DNA of 64,000 nt from Leucaena leucocephala (Eukaryota; Streptophyta; Magnoliopsida; Fabales; Fabaceae), in contig CM073538.1 of NCBI GenBank assembly GCA_037074615.1, forward strand, positions 21,353,068 to 21,417,067, in the 5' to 3' direction. The number at the start of each line of letters is the position of its first letter. Position 1 is the stretch's first letter. The translations under genes were made by a program, and so were the position numbers. The notes under the pieces are model-generated. The model was not told where the DNA came from, searched no databases, and was given only the letters and a program-made list of their open reading frames with translations. This document shows positions 35,463 to 47,875 of the stretch, piece by piece.

Positions 35463-36199
35463 TCAACGTTGACCATCAAACTCATGATATGGCCAAGTTG
35501 AAGGAGGATGAGAAGTAGAAGAAGAGGGAGCTCCAAATTGCATTATGGGAAACTGTAGAAGTTGTTCTCGTTCTTGTTCATGCTGCTGGTGAGACATTCC
35601 ATCCGAGGAAGACGAGGACGAAGACACAGACGTATAAGGTTGTAGTTGTTGTTGTGTAGAATAATTAAACAAATTGTGACCGCCGCCACCAACACTTCCC
35701 AGAAGATGTGGATTATATTGGTAATTATAATGATAAGGTTGTTGTGAAAAGAACGGTATCGTCGGAGGAGCAAGAACAAGTGGCGGTTGTGGATTATGAG
35801 GAGGGTTTATGAGGAAAGAAAATTCACCTGAAGAAGAAGGAAACGACGTCGTGGTCGTCGTCATGGAAGGTGGGGGCTGAAGTTGAACTCTTTCAGGGAA
35901 GTTGAGCTTAGCTTTGCTTCCTTTGAATTTGAGAGCGGCTTTGTCGTAAGCAAGGGCGGCCGCCTCAGCCGTGTCGAAGGTTCCGAGCCAAACTCTGGCG
36001 GCTTTCTTGGGATCACGAATCTCAGCCGCCCACTTCCCCCATGGCCTTTGCCTTACTCCTCTGTAGTGTCTCTTCCTTGTGCTCCCTTCAATACAATAAT
36101 CTCCATAACATTAGAACTATATGATTTACAGTTTACGCTACAAATTGCACCCTTCACATGGCTCTATGAACACTAGAGCTATATGATTTCCAGTTTACA

Positions 36200-36241
<42 letters not shown>

Positions 36242-37220
36242 CAGTTATAGATTTTTTTATAATAATTCAGTTCAGCTACGATTGCAAAAGTAAATAACTC
36301 TATATAGCATATTCATAGATAATTAATACAGAATTAAAAAAAAAAGAGTAGCGTATGACTGTAAAAAAATTAATTTTCTCCTACAACTATTTAATTAAAA
36401 TATATGCTTGAGGGATTGGAACGAGTAAGCTTAATGTTAAAATTACATATATATAAATATACATACATACATACATAGATACATACATACATACATATAT
36501 ATATATATAGAACTTGACCTAATAAGTTTGACCCTCTTTTTGGACACACTGGTAGAATCATTGGTGAGCGAATTGATCGATTCTGTATTGCAGAGGAAGA
36601 GAAACAGTAAGACGATGTTTGGGGAGAAAATTTTAGCTTTGGACGTATTGAGACCAAAGCCGTAGTAATTAAAAAAAAACACGATTTGGAAAAGAAATAA
36701 ACATTACACAGATATTCGGGATCTAATTTGAAAAAAGATGAAGATATTTCATGAAATGAGATGGATAGATCTGATTTGAACATATTGAAACAAGAGTAGG
36801 GGTAAACATTTCAGAAACGTATAACAGAGACAACATAATATATTTAATGGAGATTCAAATATGAACAGAAACATATTCAAGTCATAAATATACAACCCTA
36901 GCCGCCACAATTCTTCAGCGTTTCATACTGAAAATCAGTGAACACGAAGACAATTATTATATAACAAGATAAAAAAAGAAGCAATCGCATGTGATATACA
37001 TGTGAAATAGTTAATATAGGTAAATGTGAACCCATATACCTTGATGATGTTGAAGTGTTTGAAGACATTGCTGAGAGTTAGTTTCAGAAGTGGACTGAGA
37101 TATATGATCAGTTAAATGGTTCTGATCATAAACATTAGGAGAAGCCCCAATCACCTGAGCAAGAGCAGAAACCATGGCGGACATATCTTGCTGAGCACGA
37201 TCAGAGTAGATTGGGAACAT
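35463..37220 (-). CDS. AP2/ERF transcription factor, group X (two exons)
   Basis: GCC-box-binding ERF of the group X clade (ABR1, ERF110, ERF112-ERF115; wound, hormone and stress responses), acting in the nucleus. Exon 1 ends at 37040 (CAA G|gtatat); exon 2 is 36085-35463 (ttgaag|GG AGC), phase 1. The AP2 domain, RKRHYRGVRQRPWGKWAAEI ... WLGTFDTAEAAALAYDKAAL, ends KLNFPERVQL. Before it, MFPIYSDRAQQDMSAMVSAL is the clade's N-terminal motif. The tail is rich in Ser, Gln and Tyr. I start at the first in-frame ATG (37220), giving 267 aa. The same frame stays open upstream to 37328 and still looks like family sequence (NHGKR then acidic residues), yet has no ATG; see the finding on the start. The intron (36086-37039) holds AT and CATA microsatellites. 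Confidence 0.9.
36203..36238. repeat. (AT)n microsatellite in the ERF intron
   Basis: About 18 uninterrupted AT units. Confidence 0.95.
36460..36510. repeat. (CATA)n(TA)n microsatellite in the ERF intron
   Basis: Two runs of catacata units separated by 'gat', then TA repeats. Confidence 0.95.
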
Positions 37221-37324
37221 TAACTCTTCTTCTTCTTCTTTCTCTTTCGCTTCTTCGGAAGAACCTGATCTCTTTCCATGATTTCGATCCACTTTACCTG
37301 ATTCTAAATTATGATCTACACAGA

Positions 37325-37336
37325 TCACATATGCAT
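37325..37336 (-). promoter_or_regulatory. Minimal upstream ORF in the ERF leader (M-H-M-stop)
   Basis: ATG CAT ATG TGA, read on the minus strand, about 105 bases before the first in-frame ATG of the ERF. If the transcript starts in the pyrimidine-rich region near 37500-37560, ribosomes meet these ATGs first. Confidence 0.4.
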
Positions 37337-37559
37337 GTATGAACGTATGTGAAGTTCAAGGTTATATATATATATATAGTTCGATTCGGTGATGAGCAGA
37401 GAAAATCTAGGAAGCAAAAGCGATGGTTAATTATGAGAAGTGTGTGCTATATTCTTGGATCGATCAAAAAAGCTAAAAAGCAGAGAGGGAAAGAAGGAAA
37501 AGGGAAATAAAGAAGAAGGCAGAGAGCGGAGGAAACCCTAGTTTGACTTCGTGGATTTA

Positions 37560-39995
37560 TGTCTTGCTGTGAGTGTGAACGTGAAGAAAGAAGGGAGACA
37601 TAACAGCAATACAAGACTGTCTTTTTTTTTTTTTGGTCGTTTTCTTTTTTTCTTTTTCACGCGTGTGTGGGACTTGACTCCGGCCCGCCCATTGAATGAC
37701 TTTTGGAATTAATGTATCATAGTTTTATTAGTTTAGTGAAAGTGGTGGTATTAATTAATTAACAATGGATTAAAAAATTGAAATAAGACCCGAGGTTTCG
37801 GATAGGCATGTAAGAAGAAAAAAAAGGATTCAATCGTTGTCAAATTTTTGGTTCTTCTAGACTCTAGTGTGTGTGTGTGTGTGTGTATAACTACTTTCAT
37901 ATCAGCACAGTTAACTGAAAATTAAAAATGTATAGCAAGATTAGCTAAATATGGAGAAATTAGAGAGCAAATGATAAATCTCTCTCTAATAATACAAATA
38001 ATGAGAGATAAAATATAATTAAAACTTTAGCTACTTAAACAAAATGTTAGAGTTTGATCTCGTGTTGAGTTCGTGTGAATGCATAAAATATTTTTAAAAA
38101 ATTTATTGTCAATTGAGTCTGATAATACTTAAACATGATTGGATAAGATAGTTATATAAAAGAAAATGCATTGAGAAAGGATAAATAAGTTGGGCTTATC
38201 TCATTTCTCTTCCTCTTTTTTTGATCAAGAGATTTTTGAATTAATTTTAGCTATTTGATGGATGTGGGATAATTTTGTTGCTAAACCTTCCTCAAATTAT
38301 AAGAGATGATTATGTGGCTAATCTTTCATTAAATATATAGCAAGGGATTTCCCGAAATCAAATTTTCTCAACAAACTCAGTAAGTTTACACATATTTTAC
38401 CAATTAGTTTTATAAGGTAATAATGAACGATATGACACTTAAAAATATCTTCCTCACCCTTTGGAAAATATTAAGTCCCTCCGTAATACAACATATGCAA
38501 AACAGTGAACAACAAGTGCGTTGTAAAAACCGAGAGTTATTGGGTTAGAGAGAAGGGACTTAATTATCCTTAAATGAAGTCAAAGAGTTTCAAACATTGA
38601 TCAGAATGAAAAAAAAATTATCTTGACATTACTGTGACCATAACTGTGATGTTATTGGGTTAGGGAGAATTACTGTGATATTATAAAAAAGAGATTTAAT
38701 TATTAAAAAATATCAATAACTAGTAAGCAATATAAATTTGTTATCAATTCCTATATTAAAATATATTATTACAAGCTCATGTTATTATTGGACTTTTGAG
38801 CAATTGAATTATTTTCTTAAGTAAATGACCATACTGTTATAAAAAAAATGACCATATATTTCAAGGGAATAAAATGGTAGTTCCCTAAAATTAAAAACTA
38901 AATTAACCTCTATTCTTATCACCTATTAGCGTAGTCTTGAGGTGTCGGGGGATCGATCTCCTTTAAGAAAAGTGTCTTAATTAGGGTGTGAGACAAGATT
39001 TTCACTTTATGTTATTTACCATGGTCACTCTAATAAAATATATTTAAAGTTCAAGGCTTCTAATATAAAATTTAGGAAAATAACATTGAATTAATTCTAT
39101 TTAAGAGTAAAAAATTTAGAAATCCGAAATAAGGACCAAAAGTTTTTTTTAGGGATTTTATACAAATAATAGATTTATTACTATGCCCTTATAGTAAAAC
39201 GTTGAACCTCTCTGCCTTTCAAAAAAAAGGGAAAAAACGTAGAATCTCACTTACAAAATGAACAGTTATGAAATTATAAAATAGGGATAAGGGTATCAAA
39301 TTACTATAGGTCATAATATCTTTGATAAGTTAAATTATTCATTTTTATTCATATAATTAAATCTGTTTAAGAATTTTATTTCTTAAAGTGAACATTCAAA
39401 CTTTAAAATAATAGTTGTTATTGCTCAAAGCTTTGTTATCATTTTATATAATTGAAGTTCGCATTTTTTTTTTAAGTGAAACAGTCATTTATCTTAAGCT
39501 AACCTCTTTTCAATAATTCGATGGTCGCCTTTTATTTTTGAAATTATAGGCAATATAGTCATTTATTGCCAATATATGTCAAAAAAGTCCCTGAAGACTT
39601 GAGAGGAATTAGATAATTTCAGGGTTCTTATTTGTCACATGCATAATTATAGAATGCTCATTATGAACATGGCATTGGCATTCAACCCATGAGCGAAATG
39701 TTGGAATTTGAAAGCATATAATTAAGGAACAACTGAATAAACTGTGAATTTCTTATGTTGATATTATGATTACCAGAATCAACATTATTTTCTAAGCCAT
39801 TGAATATAAAATAAAATGAAGCTATGAACACACTAAATGATTTCCCTGTTGATCATATGCAACTAAACTTACTTCCATCATATCCAATTTGATAGGGAAA
39901 AAAAGCAAACACGCATCCATTTCTTTCTATTTTCATTCTACCAGTTATAACTTTTTTTTGTTCCTGCTTGTACAAGTTATATGTGAAGAAACATA
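37560..39995. other. ERF upstream region and AT-rich intergenic DNA
   Basis: Contains a (TG)n microsatellite at 37867-37886 and otherwise no gene or clear element. Confidence 0.35.
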
Positions 39996-40002
39996 AAGGT
40001 TT

Positions 40003-40170
40003 AGGTGTATCTAGCGTCTTTGAAGTATCTTTTCAGATAAATATAATATTCTAAGATATTTTATAATATATTTAATATCTTAAAATATTTTTTAAAATAT
40101 ATCTAACATCTTAAAATATTTTATGGTGTATCAAGCACTATAAAGTATTTAGGACATTATAGATACACCT
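40003..40170. repeat. Short MITE-like element with 11-bp inverted ends and internal 29-30-bp tandem repeats
   Basis: aggtgtatcta at 40003-40013 is the exact inverse of tagatacacct at 40160-40170. Inside, a unit of the form taagatattttataatatatttaatatct recurs three times with changes. No target duplication is obvious. Confidence 0.6.
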
Positions 40171-40239
40171 CACTTGTTTTATTGACAATAAATGATTGCA
40201 TGTGTAAACCATAAAAACTTAACTGGATAAATATTCGAG

Positions 40240-40481
40240 GGTTATATAGAATTTAATATTTTAATTTTATTTTTTATATGTATTTAATATTTTAATTTTA
40301 TTTATGGTATAATTTTATCTATAGTATTTTTAATTTGGTCAATTTCATACATAATCTTATTTCTTAAATACTAAAAATTATACTAAATTAAAAAGATTAT
40401 GGGTAAAATTATACTATAAATAATATTATAATACTAAACATATATAAAAAATAAGATTAGGATATTAGGTGCTATATAACC
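40240..40481. repeat. Fold-back MITE-like element, about 240 bp
   Basis: Ends ggttatataga (40240) and gctatataacc (to 40481) are inverted repeats. The whole arms also pair: 'ttttttatatgtatttaatat' near 40270 against the inverse of 'aaacatatataaaaaat' near 40437, and 'tataattttatctatag' against 'gggtaaaattatactat'. Predicted to form one long hairpin. Confidence 0.65.
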
Positions 40482-40844
40482 TACTAATTGTCTTATTTTT
40501 TTGCGCCATGACAAATATTGAAAGACACACATCGTCGACTTTAAAATTTTAATGTACTACATTTGAGAGGAGAGAGAATTAATGTTAGATTAGATTAATC
40601 TCGACAATACCTAGTACTTCATCAGACGATGAAAATGTTGGATGTTGAAATTCATAAAAGAATGTTAGAAAATTGGATAACTGATAGTATTTTACACACA
40701 TAAAATATTTGTGGTTCAAAGTCTTGAATCTTGATCAACGCATTGGGCAATTGGCCTGCTTATGACGCTCCACCGTCGCCAAATTTCTGCCCATTGACTC
40801 TCATGCCAATGGCTGATGTGTTTGAACAAGAATTAATATAAATA

Positions 40845-41020
40845 GTAAATATCAAATTTATATTTTATAAAAATATAAATTTAAGTTTTATTATTATTAT
40901 GATAACTCATTTAATAGGCGATATCATAAATTTTTTATAAATACTCTATGAGCTTTAGAGCTATACCTTAACTTTAATGAAAATTAGTGTTAAATTCACC
41001 TAAACTTATTTATACTAAAA
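40845..41020 (+). repeat. SINE-like family 2, copy 3
   Basis: Shares 'aggcgatatcataaattt', 'ataaatactctatgagc' and a 'taaattcacctaaactt' end with 27070-27240. Diverged. Confidence 0.4.
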
Positions 41021-41029
41021 AAAAAAGAA

Positions 41030-41660
41030 TTAAATTCTTAAGAATATATTTTAAAGAAAATTGATTATAAATTGATTTTAGAGAATAAATTTTATATCAA
41101 AAGTAATTTGGAAAAATTAAAGTTTTAGATATTGTTATTTAAATGACTTTTTTTATATATAAATTATTAAAAAGAGCATGAGATAGAGAGAGGGGAAATA
41201 GCAAAACAAAAAATCAAAGGGATAAAATCGTCATTTCCTTTATAAAAAAATCTAAAAAACGCATATAAAATCTATTTTGGGTCTAAAACCATTTTTTTTA
41301 AAACCAAATACCCACTACATGGAAAAAGACGCGCTTGTCATTTGTCACCCTTTTTTTTTAAACAACGTTATAAATCTGCCCATTGACATTTATTGATTAT
41401 TGGGTTTGATTAAAACAAACAAACACACACATCTCAACTTTTTTTTCCAAAGTTTCGTGGTGCTAAAATATGTCTGACTTCCAGATTTTCGCCTGAGAGG
41501 TATAATTCTTACATACCATTTGAAAACCCCTTAGATGCAAAATTGCGACTTATGAAGCTCGTCCTTTAAGAGTTATCATTATCAACCATTCAATTGAATT
41601 TAATTATCTATGTTACTGGAAATTGCACAATGCTTGTGTTAAACATCAACATTGCTAGAG
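41030..41660. other. Intergenic DNA downstream of the copine remnant
   Basis: No gene recognised. Confidence 0.35.
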
Positions 41661-41798
41661 ATTTGGTTAAATATTTCTGGTCCGCATGTAAGATAAAAAT
41701 TGAGTAGGCAATTCTGCTAGAAGTGCTTGAACTACTGAAACCTGTCCATCTGCAAAAGAGAGAAGAATAAGTCGAAGTTGATTCCTCATTCATTTATG

Positions 41799-42023
41799 CT
41801 CCCTCCAGTCTTAATTATAAGAGTTAGTTAACTTTTGTGAATAAATTAAAAAAACCAAATAAATTAGTTAATTATGACCAAATCTAATATTTCAAGATAG
41901 ATTCATATTATACACTCCTCAATCTATCTAAATTAATCTAGTAGCTCTTATATTAATTATAATTAACTGATTTATTTAGTTTTTTTAATCTATATTAACT
42001 AATTTTTATAATTAGGATGGGAG
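41799..42023. mobile_element. Stowaway-like MITE in the last intron of the copine remnant
   Basis: Ends CTCCCTCCAGTCTTAATTAT (41799) and its near inverse ATAATTAGGATGGGAG (to 42023), with arms that stay complementary for about 80 bases (ttagttaa..., aaaaaaaccaaataaatt against aatttagttttttt). The tip matches the Stowaway consensus CTCCCTCC. The TA target duplication is not clean. About 225 bp, non-coding. Confidence 0.8.
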
Positions 42024-42429
42024 GTAGTAATTTGGATGCTGATGATACCTACTTTGAAAATCCCGGAATGGAACAAACTGGACTATATCCCGTGAAGCAA
42101 CCCGACCCGAAAAACTTTCAAGCCTCTCTTCCTTCTCTGCATCCAAAACCTGCACCAAGAGAAGTTATGTACTTTTTTTTTTTATAATGTAAAGAATCAG
42201 GAAGGCGGGGTTTTCCATTTGAAGCTGGTAAGCAAGAAAGAGGAGTTAGCCCAAAGATATACATAAGACCCCTGAAATCCAATGTTTAACCAGCATTTTT
42301 CAGAAAAAAAATATATCTACGTAAGAGAGTAAAATAAGCAACTAAGTAAATATTATTAAACCCAGCAAGAATTTTCTTCTAGTCTCCTAACAAAAAGGTG
42401 AAGGGGGGAAGGAAAAAGAGAGACTATAT

Positions 42430-42660
42430 GGACGTGGAAGGTCAATCTCATACCAACAATGCAGCAGGACAACAAGGGCCTCAAAGGGCTAGCGCTTGTG
42501 GAACCTACAAATGCTTCCTCAAAGCAGGCTGGATACAGTCTGACCCCTCCGCCCTATCAAGCGCACTGGTGAAGACTGGACCTAAGCATTGAGTTAGGAG
42601 GATGAGTGCTGAACTATCAAGCCACTGGCTTGGAGGTAAATTGGTTAAAGAGACCAAAAG
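42430..42660 (-). repeat. Possible SINE insertion in the copine remnant
   Basis: GC-richer block with sharp contrast to the flanks. The minus strand reads 'gccagtggcttgatagttcagcactcatcc' (first half tRNA-like, A-box-like) then 'ggcggaggggtcagactg' and 'ggttccacaagcgctagcc'. It occupies the space where vWA exons should be. Single copy here. Confidence 0.3.
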
Positions 42661-45573
42661 GTAAATAAGCTAGAAAAGATTACTAATGAACTTATATTGA
42701 ATCATTAATTCTCATACTGCCAGAAGATTGACTTTGTGAAAGCGCAGTTCTAAGCTGTAACCTGTAATGTTGTTGGAAAATTAATAGCGAATAGATGAAG
42801 GGTGAAGAGAACAAAAATCAATGTTCATGAAAATATTTCATAAATAGAGTTTAATAAATTTAATCTCAGTCAAGTTTTTGCAAACAATGCGAACACAATT
42901 ATTCAGCAATGACTAAAGTTTAAGAAAGTTGGTTACTTCAACATGTACACACACTAGTATGCGTGTGTGCAAATATGTACATATACATATCTATATGATC
43001 AATTGACAGTTGTGTGAATGGTCCGGATTATCCCTCATAAATCATCACAGTTCTTGCTAGACATCTCCCTATATTATATTAACTTCCATGAATTTTATAT
43101 CTTTACAAAAATAATTTTGCACAAGCATTGAGGATATTGGCATGTACTATACCTGTAAAATCAATGGCCACCATAAAGTTCAATTCAAATCCCCCAGCCA
43201 AGTAATCGAGAAAAGGATGTTGGACACTTTCAGTATAATTTGTCCACATATATTTGGCTCTTTAAGACCTGTGTCATAGCTAATATGGTTTAGATTGGTC
43301 GAGAAATTCATAATGGAAGTGCACTTGATTAACAAAATTACCTCATCATGATTATCTTTTCCATCAGCAGTGGACAAAAATAAACTTTCTCCTTGACCAC
43401 CAGAATGAAGCTTTTCCAACTCTATCAAGGATTTACGCACTTGCCTTGAAAACAAGAAAAAATAACCCCAATATGCATTTCAGACAAAGGACAAAAGGAG
43501 AAAAAGGTTAAAAGACACTCCCGACCGATTACCCCATCAATTCATGTTTGCCATTGCTATTGAAGTCGTAGCATTCTATAATTAATGGGCTGTCCTGAAA
43601 AAAATAAGAATGGAAAATGAGAAAGTTTACAAAACATCTGTGCAGTAAAGCCAATGTTTTCACTAAAAACAGAGGGGAAAATAAAAAATGTGGTGCAATA
43701 TGGATGCCATGTTTATGATAACAATAGATGCAAGCCTCGCTGAATTGTTAACAATACTATATGTAAAAAAGACCAATATCACTGACAAAAAAATATGCAC
43801 TGACTCCAAGTCGACACTAGTCAGAAAAATATTAGTATGCTGAAAACTAAAGACGTCCACATTAAAGTATGCTGGCTATGTCAAGTGCAAAATTTTGAAG
43901 CAAATATATACCTTGCTTCGTACTTGTTGAATATTCAAGAACACTGGCTTCCATATAGGGTTGTGGTCACTTTTTTACCTTCTGTTCTGCATATAGGAAT
44001 TTGGGCCTTCCACAACTTTTGATATCATTAAAAAGGGATCCTACAAGATAAGCAAGTGTGTGTTATGCCATAACTTCCATTCCTCATAAAGCCTACACAA
44101 AAAATGAAAATAACCACATACACTTTTTGAGAAGACATTCCTATATTCCAAATCTGAACACCTGAATATCATCTCTATTGTAGTCTTCGAACTGATACAT
44201 TCCTCAGCATTCACCATGAGTTTTCCACAGTTCTGAGAGTGGTTTAATCGTGTAGAATCTTCTATGAATACATCCAAGGTCAATGACCGATCAGGTTTTG
44301 TAATTATCTGCACAGATGAAATTGTTAATGGGCTCGACCGAAAAAAAAAAGGAAAAGAAATTGTTGATGGGCAGACTCTGATGTAAAGTGCGGCATTATA
44401 TACACAAGAGCTCCTTATTTTCAATAAACTTCTATAATGCACCGTAGTCATCAAATACACTTAAACTCTGAAGACCGGAAAATTTAAGCATTATAATGCA
44501 TTATTTATGTGGAAGAACCAAAGGAACAATTATAGTGTCAGAGAGTGATTGTAAAATATCAAAATGACTTCATTGCTGAGATTTCTCTCCCTACCTCTCA
44601 CATTCATATTTCAAATTGTTCATGGTATAATGAGTTTTCTGTTTGCTGTTAGATATTAATAAACAACAAGTAGATTTGTAGATGGTCCCTATATTACCTC
44701 AGATAACGCACAGGTTGCTTCACCAAGATATTGCTCCTCTTCTAGCTTAAGCATCTGCATAAATCAAACAAACAGGCTATCACGCCTAATGAACTAGCAA
44801 GGAATGCCCACTTAGTAAAATATTATGTCACCATGGAAGGAAGCATATAGGAAATCTCCTACAGGGATATCTGTTTATCCACATTTGTTTGAACACATTT
44901 TTACATGACAAAACTATAAATTAGAACCATATCTTAGTCAACAGAATAACATTATGCAAGTATACCCTCACAAAAGCCATACCTTTACGTCTACATTTTG
45001 AATTGGGTGTCAATATCATATATACGAAACCTGTGATGAAAGAAAATTTACTTATTAACTCTGGGCAAAACCACAAATGCCCATCTACTTTGTTAGTAAT
45101 AGAACTATCATCCTTTACATTTAAACTTGCACTAAAACCTGAGCAACCTCGAAATGATATAAAAGAGTGTGCTTAGTGATCCATGAGGGATTCAAAGAAT
45201 TTAGGACTACTTCTGTGCGGCCCAGTTCCTCAAGTGCTCCACTTTTTCCTTTTCCATAAAGAACCATCATTGGATCACTCTACGGAAAACAAGAGTTAAA
45301 TATGAAACATGCTAACTTTTCATTCACGTGAATATTGATCGTATTAAAAATATAAACCATGATATTATTTTTCAGAAAAGAAATAGAACAATGAAAAAAT
45401 TATACAGGGGCTCCAAAATCCAAAATTCTTGTGCAGCAAATATACGACCTTTAAGTTCTTAGTAGTTCGTAGTTGAACATATTTTCCTGGATGTGCATGA
45501 TTACATGTACACCAAAAGAACAGTCCAGGCATTAACTAATTATGCTGCTATAAAACTGAAAATTACGTTAAAA

Positions 45574-45613
45574 GAAGAAGAAGAAGAAGAAGAAGAAGAA
45601 GAAGAAGAAGAAG
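45574..45613. repeat. (GAA)n microsatellite in copine intron 2
   Basis: About 13 uninterrupted gaa units. Confidence 0.95.
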
Positions 45614-46139
45614 CAGAATTGATTGAGTAGACATTTAAACTATATAACCGGAGCCAAGCTCAATTTGAGCTGAATGAAACTAAACTAAGTTTCGGGCATC
45701 AACAATTATGATTAGATAAAGGCTAAATGGAAACGGATTATACTAACAGAGCTTCGGAGTCATGAAATGTTTAACAAATAAACCTTGGAGAGCACGTCCC
45801 ACTCACGCAAACCTGAAGCAGAAAAAGATAACTGCAGCACAAAAGAAGCCACTGGCATGCTTAAAAAAAGTCCTTCCATAAAAACTAGTCACGAATTGAA
45901 ATTCTAACTCAGGAAGAGAGCGAAATGTCCTGAGAAACTTGTTCCAAAACAGAAAAAGAACCTCGGTCTGAGAGTAGAGGCCATGATAGCCACGATACTT
46001 TAGGAAGTTATCAACAGCATCGTTTGGAGAATCAGCAGGATTGAGGAGAGAGCCGGCGGTGCCCAACGTCGGAGAAGTAGTTGCCCATTGGAATTCAGCG
46101 TAGGTGTTGGCTGGCTTCAGCAGGAGGGTGACTGAGCAC

Positions 46140-47580
46140 TGGGAAATTAACTACTGTCGTTTTCTGACATGTCTACATTAAAAATTCCTTTGTTTGATAT
46201 TCAAGTATCAACGTAATTCGAAGCAATTGTCATTTTAAAATTTTTTTATACAAAAATTATTAAATAATTTAACTAAAATATTCTTTGTGCATGTTTTAAA
46301 GCCAATTATATTAACTAACAAGACCATTGAAGTGTTAAACAGTTTCATCCGTAAAATAAAAAATATAAGTTTAAAATTTGAGAAAGCATAGTTATTGAAA
46401 GAAGTAAAAAAGATTTATATTTTAAACCCTCAAACACAAAAGAGATTATAGTTATAATAACTTTTTTACAACTTCTCTTACATGTTCATCTCCTAAAATT
46501 AATTCACCACAACCACGGGCACAATCTAAATACTCTCTTAAAGACATTGTTGGAATATTGAGATATTAATAAAAAGTAATGCATATTTTGAAACAGGCAA
46601 CATTGTCTTACTAAATGGGATCAGACACACTCTGCTCCATAAACAACCAAATGTTTTAATATACCATTCTCTTTCAAGTTCAATAATTCTATTAAGTGTT
46701 TTTTTAATATTCTTCGACCATTTTTTTTATAGTTCTCTATACAGTATACTGTCTCTAATTTTTATTTAGGTGGAGTCACTAAAAGCTCATGAGAGACATG
46801 AAACTAAAATTCAAATATTAATAGAATTAGAAGAACAACCAAAAAAGCTAATAAGAGATGAGGGAGTAATGTTGGGACGTGCTTGGCGGTGACCACCTAA
46901 AAGGGCAACGTGAACACCTAATCTCCTTTTCCTTTTCCATGGTTATGATGGATCCATGCAGACCAATAGTGAAAAGTAGTGTCTCCTCTGTTTGGTGCCC
47001 ATAGTTGTAAAAACTAGCCTTTCACATTACTTCATCCCCAGCCCACCCGCCTTGTACTATACTATAATTATAGCTAGAGATACCACGTGATTTGTAGGAC
47101 ATCTGCTTGCTTCATCATTCATGGTGGAGACAGATAATTGGATGCATCCTCATGAACCCATGTGATGAACCAAGGGATTTTTATCCTCCTCATAACTTCA
47201 CTGTATCTGAAACTGTTCCCTGATTCAACTCGATTCAACTCAATCGTCCACCTTCATTGACTGCATTATATCTCATAAACTGAAATTCTATAATGATGTG
47301 ATGATATATATTTCAAGAGAGTGATGTTCACAAAAAGAAATATGCGTGTAAGCTAGAGACGCATGAAATTCTCCACAATTTCAGACATATTAGTCTACCT
47401 TCTGGTTACCACAGTTCTTGTTACAATACACCATATAGCTGTAAGTAAGGATTCATATGAAATCTTCTGCATGCTAACTTTTGAGTTACAAGTTTCAATT
47501 TCAATGGTTCATTCACAGGTAACTATAAGGCCTGTAATTTGAAGACACACTAAACCTGCTTTTGTTTCCATCACTCTCTG
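46140..47580. other. Intergenic DNA upstream of the copine remnant
   Basis: No gene recognised. Base composition is near normal at 46900-47250, possibly promoter remains. Confidence 0.3.
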
Positions 47581-47589
47581 AAAAGCAAC

Positions 47590-47875
47590 TTCGATTTGCC
47601 CCTGCATATGTACATAAAGCATCCAGAACTCCCAAACCGAGAATCCGTCAGTATTTGGTAAGTGATTGAGAAGCAATCTGAGCACAGGCTGTGTTCAACA
47701 GCATACTATTGTTGATGAGTAATATTTATCTCCGTCTGCAAGGATGTCTCAGGGCACTCATTTCCTATACCAGTCTGTTGATCACCATGCATTATTCCTT
47801 CAACCGCTCCAGACCTCGTAATAGCAACTACACTGCAACTGACAATTTAATCACCAGAGTTTTGTTACAATAGAG
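47590..47875 (-). other. Possible degraded exon, unidentified
   Basis: The minus strand has a stretch of coding-like composition (GAVEGIMHGDQQTG ... CPETSLQTEINITHQQ, stop, YAVEHSLCSDCFSIT). I do not recognise it. It could be part of a longer 3' region of the DCD gene or an unrelated remnant. Confidence 0.2.

Larger units (their letters stand above)
41667..46066 (-). pseudogene. BON1-type copine gene, disabled and lacking the vWA core
   Basis: Plant copines (BONZAI) are Ca2+-dependent phospholipid-binding plasma-membrane proteins with two C2 domains and a vWA domain that repress cell death. Recognisable exons (minus): 46066-45962, 45831-45784 (LSFSASGLREWDVLSK), 45279-45139 (SDPMMVLYGKGKSGALEELG), a decayed exon near 45025 (FRIYDIDTQF), 44754-44698 (EQYLGEATCALSE), 44307-44122 (AEECISSKTTIEMIFRCSDL), 44040-43912, 43594-43533, 43444-43342 (SLIELEKLHSGGQG), 43230-43153 (GGFELNFMVAIDFT), 42149-42053 (EERLESFSGRVASRDIVQF) and 41749-41667 (SVVQALLAELPTQFLSYMR). 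Between 43153 and 42149 about 170-200 residues of the vWA domain are missing. Frameshifts or stops occur near 45010, 44000 and 43235. The start lacks the usual MGGC acylation signal (MGTAG). Confidence 0.87.

Noticed and set aside
36391..36783. 130-codon minus-strand ORF
   Set aside because: Lies in the ERF intron and its reading frame runs through a CATA microsatellite.
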